In this document: one piece after another, positions 1 through 8,140 of the stretch
Layout of the letters: each line of letters starts with the position of its first letter
Numbering within the stretch: the stretch's first letter is position 1
NCBI GenBank assembly: GCA_021773295.1
Contig: JAJFKI010000070.1
Coordinates: 1 to 38,321, forward strand
DNA: 38,321 nt
Direction: 5' to 3'
Source: Gammaproteobacteria bacterium
GTDB taxonomy: Bacteria > Pseudomonadota > Gammaproteobacteria > UBA1113
The notes under the pieces: model-generated
What the model saw: only the letters and a program-made list of their open reading frames with translations
Database searches by the model: none
What the model was told of the DNA's origin: nothing
Program-made: the position numbers and the translations under genes

Positions 1-2
1 TG

Positions 3-1535
3 ACGGCATATTTTCATGATATTGGTATGGTAAATTTCACCGAAATGGGTCGCGCGGTTCATTCAGAATTTGCAGCACAAGAAATTTATACCGTTGCGCT
101 AGATAAATACCTGGATATTATTTGGAATGAAAATTGTGGCAACTTAGCATGGCGTATTAGTGATTTACATCAGCGAGGCTTTTTTCAAGAAGATCCTAAA
201 ACCATTCTCAGAGAATGTTTAGCCTTGGTCCCTGCACACAGTAAAAGTAAATTCGCAATCGACGTTTTAAATAATAAAAAAGTCTTGCGAGATAGAATCA
301 TTGAAGTACTACAATATGACCTAAATTATTTGTACTACAAAAAACAATTAAAAAAATTAGACATTGACTCGACGCTTAGGAATAAAGATCCGTCTATCAA
401 CAGAGAAATACGGTCATTGAAACGAAAACTTTTACCCTTTAAAGGCAAAGAAAAAACGCCTAAAACGCAATCTGTACTCAAAAGGTTATATAATGATGAC
501 ATGACTCGCCCCTACCGCTGGCTACTGAGCAAAGAACCTGAAATCCTTGATTTTGTCGATGATATTACGGATACATTACGAGCGCTGCGCTGCGCCGATG
601 CCTTTAGACAGCGTGGCACCAGTTTTAAAACCTCTGGCGGCTATCAAATTTTTGTGGATCAATATACGGGTAATGCCGTGTTTGCCTTAACGAATAAGCA
701 CAAACAAATGTTTATGTTAGAAAGTGACGTGCCGCATGCTGTTGGCGAATCAAATATCGCCAACTGTGAATATACGCCAGAAGGTGACTTGACCATTTCA
801 TTTTATACGGGTGCTTTTAAGAGTAAAAGTGGTTTAGACCTCTCAGTGAAAGGTGTAACCATGATTATTTATGACATTATGTGTGATGTTATTGATAGCT
901 TAATCTTACCGAAAAATTATCGTGGTAAAAACAAAATTTCTAAAAAAACGCCCGTTAACATTATTTTGGAAAATGCGCATGACAACTGGAAGTATAGTCG
1001 CTTAGTCGCCAGAGAGCTTGTTAAAATTAAAAGTTCATTACTTAAAAGAATTAAATATACAACACCCTTAGCTAATATCCCCGTCAAAGAAAAACAGCGC
1101 TTCTTAAATGCAAAAACGATTAGCTGGAATAAAACCCAGAAAAAGCAACTTCTTAAAAAGTTAGCTAAGCGTGGCTATAAAACAGAAAGAATTAATATTG
1201 AAAAGTGTTTTAATGATGTAAAAAAAATATCGCTTGCTAATGGTGAAGTTTTATTAGAATCGAAAACACCCCCTGGCTTTGTTTATATTACACTAACTGA
1301 TGGCTTGGCGGGTATACCTTTGGGAGGCTATGGTAGTTTTAAAATTCCTATTTATTCTTTCATTGGAAACAGTAGCGTCATTGCCGGCACCGAGCGCAAT
1401 GCTACGGCGGTAGCGCGTGATAGCATTGAATTATTAATGTTACCCCAAGAAATTTATTTAAACTATTGGCATGATAGTTATAGCGAAAAAGAGTTATATC
1501 AAGCCCTGAAAAAAGCTTACAAGCTAAAAGATTAA
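3..1535 (+). CDS. HD-domain / cNMP-binding-domain protein, 5' end cut by window edge
   Basis: The reading frame is open from the left edge, so the first in-frame ATG at 27 is probably internal. Translating from base 3 gives TAYFHDIGMVNF, an HDIG-type motif, then a His about 15 residues further on (GRAVHSEFAAQ). This is how an HD metal-dependent phosphohydrolase domain looks near its metal ligands. The last ~110 residues (FVYITLTDG, then GGYGSFKIP, then ERNATAVARDSIELLML) read as a cyclic-nucleotide-binding beta-roll: a Gly-rich strand region, then R-x-A-T-x-x-A before the final helix. The middle (~100-380) is Lys-rich and unassigned. Stops overlap by 4 nt with the convergent gene at 1532. Seen: motifs and open frame. 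Inferred: a signalling phosphohydrolase with a regulatory cNMP-like domain. The substrate is unknown and the missing N-terminus limits the call. Confidence 0.6.
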   Translation, partial: TAYFHDIGMVNFTEMGRAVHSEFAAQEIYTVALDKYLDIIWNENCGNLAWRISDLHQRGFFQEDPKTILRECLALVPAHSKSKFAIDVLNNKKVLRDRIIEVLQYDLNYLYYKKQLKKLDIDSTLRNKDPSINREIRSLKRKLLPFKGKEKTPKTQSVLKRLYNDDMTRPYRWLLSKEPEILDFVDDITDTLRALRCADAFRQRGTSFKTSGGYQIFVDQYTGNAVFALTNKHKQMFMLESDVPHAVGESNIANCEYTPEGDLTISFYTGAFKSKSGLDLSVKGVTMIIYDIMCDVIDSLILPKNYRGKNKISKKTPVNIILENAHDNWKYSRLVARELVKIKSSLLKRIKYTTPLANIPVKEKQRFLNAKTISWNKTQKKQLLKKLAKRGYKTERINIEKCFNDVKKISLANGEVLLESKTPPGFVYITLTDGLAGIPLGGYGSFKIPIYSFIGNSSVIAGTERNATAVARDSIELLMLPQEIYLNYWHDSYSEKELYQALKKAYKLKD

Positions 1536-2152
1536 AATCGATATTCCAGTCGTTGTTTTGTTTTATTTTCTGTAAAGCCTAATTTGCGGTAACGTTTTTT
1601 CTGCGTGATATGATCTATTGGTATTGTTAGCAAGTGCACTTGATGATCCAGCATCGCTCTGACATGACGGCGATAAAGGCGAGCAATGTATTGGATATTG
1701 TGAAAGGCCGGGGTCATGTAATCGATTATTAACTGCCCTTCTTCTCCTCGTTCCTTGTGGTAAACGTATAATCCAATGGGCTGTAATTTTTTTAAAACCA
1801 TGAAGCTATCTGCATCAGCCAATTGTTCAGCGTTAAAATGAGGGTATTCTTTTTGAATGACGGATAAGTATTGTTTTAAAAATAACGTGACTAAATCTTC
1901 TTCTGAATTCACTTTCACTATCTCAAACACAACACGCTCATGATTAAGACGCCAGAGATGATAACTATTAGCAAAAGCGAGGACAGCATTTAGCACAACA
2001 ATAGGGTAGGCATGAATAATAGAACCATAAACAATAAAGCTAAGAGCTCCTGCTAAATTAATCCAACGTAACTTGAGAATATTTCCCATAAACAAGGACA
2101 AAGCCACCAGGAATGATCCTATGTAACCAATTAATTCTACCCACAATTCCAT
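1532..2152 (-). CDS. YgjV-like inner membrane protein with GNAT-like C-terminal part
   Basis: A 206-residue protein when started at the ATG at 2152, which has an AAAGGT Shine-Dalgarno sequence 6 nt upstream. The longer frame to 2239 would translate an intergenic palindromic repeat, so the shorter start is preferred. Residues ~5-75 form three hydrophobic segments with the pattern IGYIGSFLVALSL, LKLRWINLAGALSFIVYG, AYPIVVLNAVLAFANSYHL. This matches the YgjV family of small inner membrane proteins. Residues ~85-206 are soluble and end KKRYRKLGFTENKTKQRLEYRF, which resembles the last strand of a GNAT acetyltransferase fold; no acetyl-CoA loop is obvious. Function is unknown. It is convergent with the HD/cNMP gene and divergent from the TraI-like gene. 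Confidence 0.6.
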   Translation of the reverse strand: MELWVELIGYIGSFLVALSLFMGNILKLRWINLAGALSFIVYGSIIHAYPIVVLNAVLAFANSYHLWRLNHERVVFEIVKVNSEEDLVTLFLKQYLSVIQKEYPHFNAEQLADADSFMVLKKLQPIGLYVYHKERGEEGQLIIDYMTPAFHNIQYIARLYRRHVRAMLDHQVHLLTIPIDHITQKKRYRKLGFTENKTKQRLEYRF

Positions 2153-2199
2153 GCGTTTACCTTTTTTTATTTCCCTTCTCAGCCATCTTGCCACCTTTG

Positions 2200-2236
2200 C
2201 CGTCATCCTCGTGCTTGACACGAGGACCCAGGATCT
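2200..2236. repeat. Intergenic palindromic repeat, GTCATCC type, copy 1
   Basis: A hairpin with 7-bp arms CCTCGTG (2207-2213) and CACGAGG (2219-2225) around CTTGA, preceded by CCGTCATC and followed by ACCCAGGATCT. It lies just upstream of the YgjV-like start. Its CCGTCATCC core recurs in reverse orientation at 13543-13551 and 16090-16098. This kind of GTCATCC...GGATC palindromic repeat is common between genes in several proteobacterial lineages. Genome copy number cannot be seen here. Confidence 0.6.
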
Positions 2237-2298
2237 CATTCAGTCCCAGCAAATCTCCTAATTAGCCTTAGGGGAGCAAATAGCAAATAAAGTATATA

Positions 2299-2321
2299 CT
2301 TAATATAAGACCGCGTATACT
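2299..2321 (+). promoter_or_regulatory. Putative promoter of the TraI-like gene
   Basis: A TATACT -10 hexamer lies at 2316-2321. A CTTAA half-site (2299-2303) sits 12 nt upstream of it. The spacing is close to the 11 nt seen between CTTAA and the -10 in the two PmrA-like promoters of this window, but the first half-site is not recognisable. The palindrome AAGTATATACTT (2290-2301) overlaps the region. It is weak evidence for regulation and fair evidence for a promoter. Confidence 0.35.
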
Positions 2322-2386
2322 TCCATTTACTCGGAGAAAAGTGTACAATTGGTCAACAGTTAAAGGCATGGATCAATTTTTGAGTT

Positions 2387-3769
2387 ATGATGATGAAACG
2401 AGAATCGAAATCAACAGAGCAAGGGACGCGGCCTAATCAAACATTCACACTGAATCCGCAACCATTTCCCATTTTAAAAGCCGGTGTCTTGTTAAATGAC
2501 AAGAAAATCGAACGCATTCTAGCGCGGTTAGAAAAAGTTGCCAATGTGCCCGCCGATCATTTCCAAGCGCTCTACATCAAAACCATCCATAACTATGCCG
2601 AGTTCGTGCAAGAATTACCAGCAAGCCATGTCAGGGGCTTTAATCATTCCCGCGGTTTATTAGTGCTTGGTTTAGAGCGAGCATTGAATGCTTTGATTTT
2701 ATATCGTAAAGAATTTCCACTCAAAGGCATTAAACCAGATGATATGTCTCGCCGCTGGGCGCTTTATACCTATGGTATTTTCACCGCGGCTTTATTTTAT
2801 GGTGTCGGCCAAGTGTTAGCGACCTATATTGTTTACCTTTCTGATAAGCGCGGCGTACAAGGAGAGCGTTGGGTTGCTACCACAGGCCCAATGACAAAAA
2901 CCAAATATACCCATTACCGTTTTGTATTCGATTCCGTTAATCGTGATGCCTTAGCAGCTCGCGCGGCTTCTGTTTTAGCACAGTTACTCATGCCGAAAAT
3001 TGGCTTTGATTGGCTTGCCAGTGATATTAATGTTTTCGATTACTGGCTGGCAATCCTGCAAAATGACGAAGCCCATGGTGGCTTATTTGCGAAAATGATT
3101 TTAATCGCTCAGCGCGAAGCCATTGAAAACTATGCCGCCTTAGCACAAGCCTCGGTACATATGCATCAAATGGATGAAAATGCTGAGCTTGGTGCAGAAA
3201 AAGAAGAGACTCAAACACTCGATGAAACCGCTGAAGAAAAAACAAAAAATGCTGATGTCGAACACAAAGAAAGTGTAGGTTCTAAATTAGTCATCCCTGG
3301 TGTCTCACCTGGCGCAGAAATCACAGCCAATAGTATCATCGGCGCGCAAGGTGGTGAACTGATGCTGCAACTCTTCCTTAATTGGCTGCGCATTGCCGTC
3401 TTTAAAAACCCCTATTTTAGTATCAATAATGCGAATTCAAATGTCATCGTTAATCACCAAGGTATTTTCATCCGCGGCCAGGAACTCATTCAACAATTCA
3501 TGCGCGATGCCAACATCAAAGCCAATATTGGCGAAGTGGTGCAAGCACTACAGAAAAAAACCGTCTCTGTCGTACGGCAAAAAACCAGTAGCGGTAGTCA
3601 AACTTATTTCGTGGTACAAGACCTGACGAAAGTGATTAATGGCGAGCACTTACCAGCAGTGCAAAAATCAATGAATGTGCCTAATATCACAAACTTGCAG
3701 AGCACGTATCCTGGGTTACCCAAACAAAACTTACTGCATCGCTTTACACCGACTGGTAAACCTAGTTGA
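2387..3769 (+). CDS. TraI_2/MobH-type helicase-relaxase-like protein with degenerate HD site
   Basis: 460 residues, about the size of a shortened MobH relaxase-like protein. Residues ~45-240 follow the TraI_2 pattern of integrating-element relaxases: HFQALYIKTIHNYAEFVQELPAS, RGLLVLGLERALNALILYR, RRWALYTYGIFTAALFYGVGQ, and GFDWLASD...YWLAIL. The C-terminal ~110 residues (LFLNWLRIAVFKNPYF, then INNANSNVIVNHQGIFIRG) fit the TraI_2 C-terminal winged-helix domain. Between them is a Glu/Lys-rich linker (~255-305). Where family members carry AALLHD-x-GK, this protein has AALFYGVGQ. The H of the upstream DHxLE motif is also replaced (VLGLE). Metal binding is therefore probably lost. No other conjugation gene is nearby. 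Three ATGs in a row (2387, 2390, 2393) are possible starts and none has a strong Shine-Dalgarno. It is convergent with, and nearly abuts, the next gene (2-nt gap). Confidence 0.7.
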   Translation: MMMKRESKSTEQGTRPNQTFTLNPQPFPILKAGVLLNDKKIERILARLEKVANVPADHFQALYIKTIHNYAEFVQELPASHVRGFNHSRGLLVLGLERALNALILYRKEFPLKGIKPDDMSRRWALYTYGIFTAALFYGVGQVLATYIVYLSDKRGVQGERWVATTGPMTKTKYTHYRFVFDSVNRDALAARAASVLAQLLMPKIGFDWLASDINVFDYWLAILQNDEAHGGLFAKMILIAQREAIENYAALAQASVHMHQMDENAELGAEKEETQTLDETAEEKTKNADVEHKESVGSKLVIPGVSPGAEITANSIIGAQGGELMLQLFLNWLRIAVFKNPYFSINNANSNVIVNHQGIFIRGQELIQQFMRDANIKANIGEVVQALQKKTVSVVRQKTSSGSQTYFVVQDLTKVINGEHLPAVQKSMNVPNITNLQSTYPGLPKQNLLHRFTPTGKPS

Positions 3770-3771
3770 TA

Positions 3772-4986
3772 CTAAGAACGTTTTCCAAAAGAAAGTACAT
3801 TCTCACTACTTGAGGCACTCGGCGATGTGTCCTCCTTTAGTCTTTGCAACTCTTGTAGTAATCGCTCATTCTTCGTTCGTACCACTTGCGCCATTTTGTT
3901 GTATTTAGCAACAAGTACCGTTTGCACGTGATCATGCGTTAGTGATGATTCACGGTATGCATCACGCGCTTCTTCTAAGGCTTGATTTATGTTCTGCGAA
4001 GAATTGCTTGAAGAAAAATGTGAAGAAGGACGAGTAGATGTACTCAATGAAGAGTCAGCAGATCTCTTTCGCTTTCTTGCAGAATGACTTGATGAAGATG
4101 AGCGACCAAAAAGTGTGATTGAACCAGCTTCCTCAACGACACTACTGGGTGGCAAAGTGGCAGTGTCCGGACTTGTTGTGGTACTAACGCATCGCCGTTT
4201 GCTAGAGGGAGGCGTTGTGGGTTTTTTGACGGGTGCCTCTGATGCAACAGAAACCACTTGCTCTTTCAACTCTTTTCCCAGCTCAACTAATTCCCTAGTT
4301 AGACAATCATCAGATAATTCTGAGTAAGAAGATGAGGAATAGGATGACGTAGGAGAGTAAACTTCACTATCACTTGCTTCTTTAACCAACGCGATTAATG
4401 CTCTCTCAAGCTGTTTGCTATGATAAGAAAAGTTTGTTTGCTTAAACAGCTTAGAATCAACAATCGATGTTACATCATAGCCCGCTTTTCTCAGTAAGCT
4501 TTCATAAGCAAGTATCAATAGAGACATCTTATTTCCAAAAAAAACAAATTTTAAGCGCTGACTTTCACCCGGATGAAACACTTGCGCCTTGTTACCATTA
4601 CCACAAGGATGTGTAGCTCCACGTTTTTCTGACGTTCGCCATCCTCCCGTCTTAGCAACGGTTTCCAAAAATTTGCCGTTACTATCTACATAGCGAAATT
4701 GTCCGACTGACCCGCTATAATTGAGTGCGACACCAGTGATTTTTTTGTAAAAATGTAATACATGATTACGTAACTCTTCTTCTGTACCATAACCGGCATT
4801 AAGGCTATTTTCGAGCGAGAAAATTAAGCGATACCTTATATAAATCTCCCTCGCCTTTCTCATATAAGGAACACCATACCGCCTTAATTTTGCACCCGGC
4901 CCAGCTGCTTCTAACGCGTTTTCAAGCTCGGTTAAGCCGTTGGACAATTGTTCCATTAAGTCTAGTTCAAATTCTGGTATATTCAT
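3772..4986 (-). CDS. Ser-rich NLS-bearing paralog A (third gene of the tandem set), effector-like
   Basis: 404 residues of unknown function. Residues ~1-190 are a folded-looking domain shared with the next two genes: IYIRYRLIFSLENSL, then GYGTEEELRNHVLHFYKKITG, QFRYVDSNGKFLE, SEKRGATHPCG, and KFVFFGNKMSLLILAYESLL. Then comes a Ser/Thr-rich low-complexity linker (~210-335) with LFGRSSSSS and the basic cluster KRKR at 305-308. Last is a predicted coiled coil (~335-390, ALEEARDAYRESS to LLQELQRLKED). The start ATG at 4986 has GGAG 11-12 nt upstream. It lies 38 nt downstream of paralog B and is probably co-transcribed from the promoter at 8047-8075. No signal peptide or membrane segment is seen. 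A secreted effector is inferred from composition, not proven. Confidence 0.7.
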   Translation of the reverse strand: MNIPEFELDLMEQLSNGLTELENALEAAGPGAKLRRYGVPYMRKAREIYIRYRLIFSLENSLNAGYGTEEELRNHVLHFYKKITGVALNYSGSVGQFRYVDSNGKFLETVAKTGGWRTSEKRGATHPCGNGNKAQVFHPGESQRLKFVFFGNKMSLLILAYESLLRKAGYDVTSIVDSKLFKQTNFSYHSKQLERALIALVKEASDSEVYSPTSSYSSSSYSELSDDCLTRELVELGKELKEQVVSVASEAPVKKPTTPPSSKRRCVSTTTSPDTATLPPSSVVEEAGSITLFGRSSSSSHSARKRKRSADSSLSTSTRPSSHFSSSNSSQNINQALEEARDAYRESSLTHDHVQTVLVAKYNKMAQVVRTKNERLLQELQRLKEDTSPSASSSENVLSFGKRS

Positions 4987-5024
4987 GATGTATCATAACT
5001 CCTAACTCTCGCATCGTGTTAACA

Positions 5025-6452
5025 CTATGGATTTGACTGTCTTCTTGAGGATGAGTTTTCTTGTTCCGCCTCATCATCGGCAGTCTCATGAAAACCAGGT
5101 CCTTGTCGTAAGCGCGCTAGTTCTGCTCGCATGGCATTACTTTTACGTTGTTTGCTTGCACTTTCCTCACGGTATCGTTGTACTAAAGCCTGTTTTAACC
5201 GTGCTTTTTCTGCCAATGCTTCTTCATATCGCTCACGCGCCTGGGCTACCGGATCGCTCGCGCTACTGCTGCTAGTAGAACTCGACGATGACAGCGCTAT
5301 TGGATCGCTTACGCTACTAGTAGAACTTGATGATGAAGCACTGCTAGACTGGAACAATGCCGCGGTTGATACACGAGTTGGTGCTTGCTGACGCGATTCA
5401 GACTCAGCTAATCTCTCACTTGGGAGTATTGTTAAAGGTGATCTTAGTGCCGACTGGGCTGGTGGTGTATCTGATCTTGCTTGGCTCGTGCTCGTAGAAT
5501 GTGTGCTAGCTTGTGGTGCTGGAGAAAGACTTTGCCGCCTAAGTGCTGCTATTCTTTCTCTACTTGCCGCTAAGGTCGCTAAAGTAGATTCGTGTCTTTG
5601 TTGACGAGAGGTAGTCGCTGTTTTCTCTGTATTTGTGCTCACCACATTTTTTATAAAAGGTGGTGGTAAGCTAGCTCGTGGCGATGCGCTTGATTGAGAT
5701 GGTAATGTTCTTTGTTTTTTTCTGCTAGTACTACTACTCGAAGCACCCTTTTGGGTGCCTCCTTCACGTTGTACTAATGCGGGGGATTCATCTCGTGTTC
5801 GTTTTTCTCTTTGAACTGACACAGCGTGACTCGAAGATGTGGATGTGGACGTGGACGAAGAGGTTGAACTTGTAGAAGGTGATTTATGCATGGTGCGTTC
5901 TCCAACGGTTGATTTTTTGCTGACTTCTTCGTCAAGCATTTTTTTTAAATAAGCACTCAGAAGACTGTCTTCCAGTTGCAATTTTCTTTCAATGCCGTGA
6001 ATTATTTTCATAAGAGGATTACCAAAAAACACGAAGGTAGCTTTTGGTAAGTTATCATCCTCTTCAAATATATGAACATTCTTTCTACTAGCTTCATCTC
6101 TACGTGAAAGCCTGTAGCTATAAGTCGTGTCCTTATTCTTATAGATTTCCCCATCACTATCAACGTAGCGCCACTGTTCTTGTGAAGCAGAACTATAAAT
6201 TCTGAAGCTTGTTAATTCTGTTAAATAACGTAATGTGTACTTGTACAGTTGCTGCTCTTTACCATCACCAGGCATCCGAGATTGCAGAGGCACATTCAGT
6301 GTTAATCTTAAATGCAGCTTATCTTCTCGCGTCACTAGATTAAGACGATCTCTCAACTGAACTTTATTAAGCTTACAGACTTCTTTTAATCGTTGATATT
6401 CACGCTGTAATTGTTGCCATAAATAATCTTCAAATTCTTTTTTGCGAAACAT
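5025..6452 (-). CDS. Ser-rich NLS-bearing paralog B (second gene of the tandem set), effector-like
   Basis: 475 residues and the most diverged of the three paralogs. The N-terminus aligns with paralog C (FEDYLWQQLQREYQRL against FEREIWKQLLTEYDHL). The shared core is kept: LRYLTELTS, QWRYVDSDGEIY, ATFVFFGNPLMKIIHGIE. The RGTH-type segment of A and C is missing. The linker (~190-400) is very rich in Ser, Thr, Ala and Arg and contains RKKQR at 244-248, a K-K-x-R nuclear-localisation pattern. The C-terminal coiled coil is highly charged (QARERYEEALAEKARLKQAL to MRAELARLRQG), followed by an acidic tail (ADDEAEQEN), which is the sort of E-rich block found near the C-termini of many Dot/Icm substrates. 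A strong GGAGAG Shine-Dalgarno precedes the ATG. The gene lies 35 nt downstream of paralog C. Confidence 0.7.
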   Translation of the reverse strand: MFRKKEFEDYLWQQLQREYQRLKEVCKLNKVQLRDRLNLVTREDKLHLRLTLNVPLQSRMPGDGKEQQLYKYTLRYLTELTSFRIYSSASQEQWRYVDSDGEIYKNKDTTYSYRLSRRDEASRKNVHIFEEDDNLPKATFVFFGNPLMKIIHGIERKLQLEDSLLSAYLKKMLDEEVSKKSTVGERTMHKSPSTSSTSSSTSTSTSSSHAVSVQREKRTRDESPALVQREGGTQKGASSSSTSRKKQRTLPSQSSASPRASLPPPFIKNVVSTNTEKTATTSRQQRHESTLATLAASRERIAALRRQSLSPAPQASTHSTSTSQARSDTPPAQSALRSPLTILPSERLAESESRQQAPTRVSTAALFQSSSASSSSSTSSVSDPIALSSSSSTSSSSASDPVAQARERYEEALAEKARLKQALVQRYREESASKQRKSNAMRAELARLRQGPGFHETADDEAEQENSSSRRQSNP

Positions 6453-6487
6453 CTTTCTCTCTCCTCATCTATCGTTCTCAAACGGCC

Positions 6488-8002
6488 CTATGCTGATCCA
6501 GGGCTAAACCTAGCTGCGGCGCTTTCTGGCCCAGGCCAATCATCACCCGTCAATGCTTTCCATTCTTGGCGCAAATGTGCACTCTCTTCCTCCACCAGTC
6601 GTGTTTTCTGTTGATAGCCATCCACTAGCTCATTAATCAACTCGGCGTGTTGTCTTGCATATACGCCATACTCATCCCGCGCTCTTTTCAAGTTGCTTGT
6701 GCCAACAGCAACGGCACTACTGGAAGTGCTAGAAGATGAGCTTGACGAAGAAGGGGTGGTCGCTAGCAAGCGTCTTTCTTCAACCGGTGCAGGCAGTCTT
6801 GCAAAAAGTGATAGAGACTGAGGTGCAATGTTTGAAGAAGAAGATGATGGGGCGGAAGATGAACTTGAGCGACCAAATAAGGTTACAATGCTAGGAAGCC
6901 TAGGCACTGGCATGCTTGATGATGAATCCGTTGGTGCATCATCATCCACTGGCGCTAAGCCTTGATGACGACTCAACGCCGTTGCTGTTATTACGCTACC
7001 ATCTTCTGCGGTGGTGTGCTTATCTGCTTGTCTTTGTCGCTTACTCGCTGGCTCTGGCGTTTCTTGATCTTGCTGTTCATCATCATCCGTTGCTGACACA
7101 CTATGTTCTTCTGGCTCAGTAGAACCCGATTCAGAGTCAGAACCGTGGGTAGAATGACTAGGGCTCATACCGGCTAACGCAGTAATCGCAATCTCTTCCA
7201 CTTCTTGGGTGTCCCCTCCACGCGCTGTCGATACGCTAGAAGAAGAGGGATGTGATGAATCAGAATGCTCCGTGTCTGTCTTTGTATCTGTGTCTGATGA
7301 GGAAGAAGAGGCGCTAGAAGGCGATGATGTTGATTTATACGTTCCGCTAATGTCATCCACTAATTGGGTCAATGCCTCGACATCCTGAGGGCAAGGCTTA
7401 AACACTCTATCACTCCTCTTGCGGATGAGTGAGTTGATAGGCGTACCTGCTTGTGCAAGTAAATATTCCATCGCATAGATCAAGCGATATAACATACTCC
7501 CAAATAAAATAAATTGTGATTTTTTCTGTTGCTCTGTTTTTGGAAGGATGGTCATTTCACCTACTGTCCCACCGCCTTGGTGAGTTCCCCGTCTCGTTTC
7601 AGAAGGCACCCACGTGACTTTTCCACCCACTTTTAATATTTCTAAAAAACGCCCTTGACTATCAATATAACGAAAATGTCCAGGTAAATCCCGCCTAGTA
7701 CCATAACCTAAGGTATGGCCCGTCAGCTTTTTATAATAGTTCGTGATAAATGCTAATAATTCAGCCTCAGAACCCCAACCCTTACGAATACATTCATCCA
7801 AGGAGATCATCAAATAATATTTGACGTAAGTTTCACCGGTTTTTGATTTTTCACGAGGTATATGTCCATAGGATAGGACAGGCCCAGGATTACGAATGTG
7901 CTTATTTACCGTATCATCTCTTAAATTGTTAAGATGATCATACTCCGTTAATAACTGTTTCCAGATTTCTCGTTCAAAGGCTCTTTTTGCGGCGGGTGTC
8001 AT
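6488..8002 (-). CDS. Ser-rich NLS-bearing paralog C (first gene of the tandem set), effector-like
   Basis: 504 residues from the ATG at 8002, which has a GAGGT Shine-Dalgarno 7-8 nt upstream. A frame extension to 8032 would need a TTG start and breaks the alignment with the paralogs. Domain order: conserved N-terminal domain (~1-210) with YVKYYLMISLDECI, GWGSEAELLAFITNYYKKLTG, HFRYIDSQGRFLEI, SETRRGTHQGGG and SQFILFGSMLYRLIYAMEYLL; then a long Ser/Asp/Thr-rich linker (~220-430) with KRQR at 321-324 and LFGRSSSSS; then a coiled coil (LKRARDEYGVYARQ to LRQEWKALTGDDWPG). Serine runs use mixed TCN and AGC codons. No homolog is recognised outside the window. As first gene of the set it has a good sigma70 promoter upstream. 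Confidence 0.7.
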   Translation of the reverse strand: MTPAAKRAFEREIWKQLLTEYDHLNNLRDDTVNKHIRNPGPVLSYGHIPREKSKTGETYVKYYLMISLDECIRKGWGSEAELLAFITNYYKKLTGHTLGYGTRRDLPGHFRYIDSQGRFLEILKVGGKVTWVPSETRRGTHQGGGTVGEMTILPKTEQQKKSQFILFGSMLYRLIYAMEYLLAQAGTPINSLIRKRSDRVFKPCPQDVEALTQLVDDISGTYKSTSSPSSASSSSSDTDTKTDTEHSDSSHPSSSSVSTARGGDTQEVEEIAITALAGMSPSHSTHGSDSESGSTEPEEHSVSATDDDEQQDQETPEPASKRQRQADKHTTAEDGSVITATALSRHQGLAPVDDDAPTDSSSSMPVPRLPSIVTLFGRSSSSSAPSSSSSNIAPQSLSLFARLPAPVEERRLLATTPSSSSSSSSTSSSAVAVGTSNLKRARDEYGVYARQHAELINELVDGYQQKTRLVEEESAHLRQEWKALTGDDWPGPESAAARFSPGSA

Positions 8003-8046
8003 AGTATCTACCTCATTTTCTGTTACAACCAACTCAATTGGGAAAA

Positions 8047-8075
8047 ACTGTACGGGAAAAAGACAGCAATGTCAA
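8047..8075 (-). promoter_or_regulatory. Sigma70-type promoter of the three-paralog operon
   Basis: On the minus strand there is TTGACA (8070-8075), a 17-nt spacer and TACAGT (8047-8052). The -35 is perfect and the -10 matches 4 of 6. The transcript would start near 8040, about 38 nt before the ATG at 8002. Gaps of only 35 and 38 nt between the three genes make a single operon likely. Confidence 0.6.
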
Positions 8076-8140
8076 ATGTTCAAAGAGGCAAGAAACACCC
8101 GGTAAAAAGTCGAATGTTGATAGAGGTTAGCGATCAATCA

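Noticed and set aside
6721..6760. Serine runs as simple-sequence slippage tracts
   Set aside because: Serine codons are mixed (TCT, TCG, TCA, AGC), so the DNA is not a simple repeat prone to slippage.
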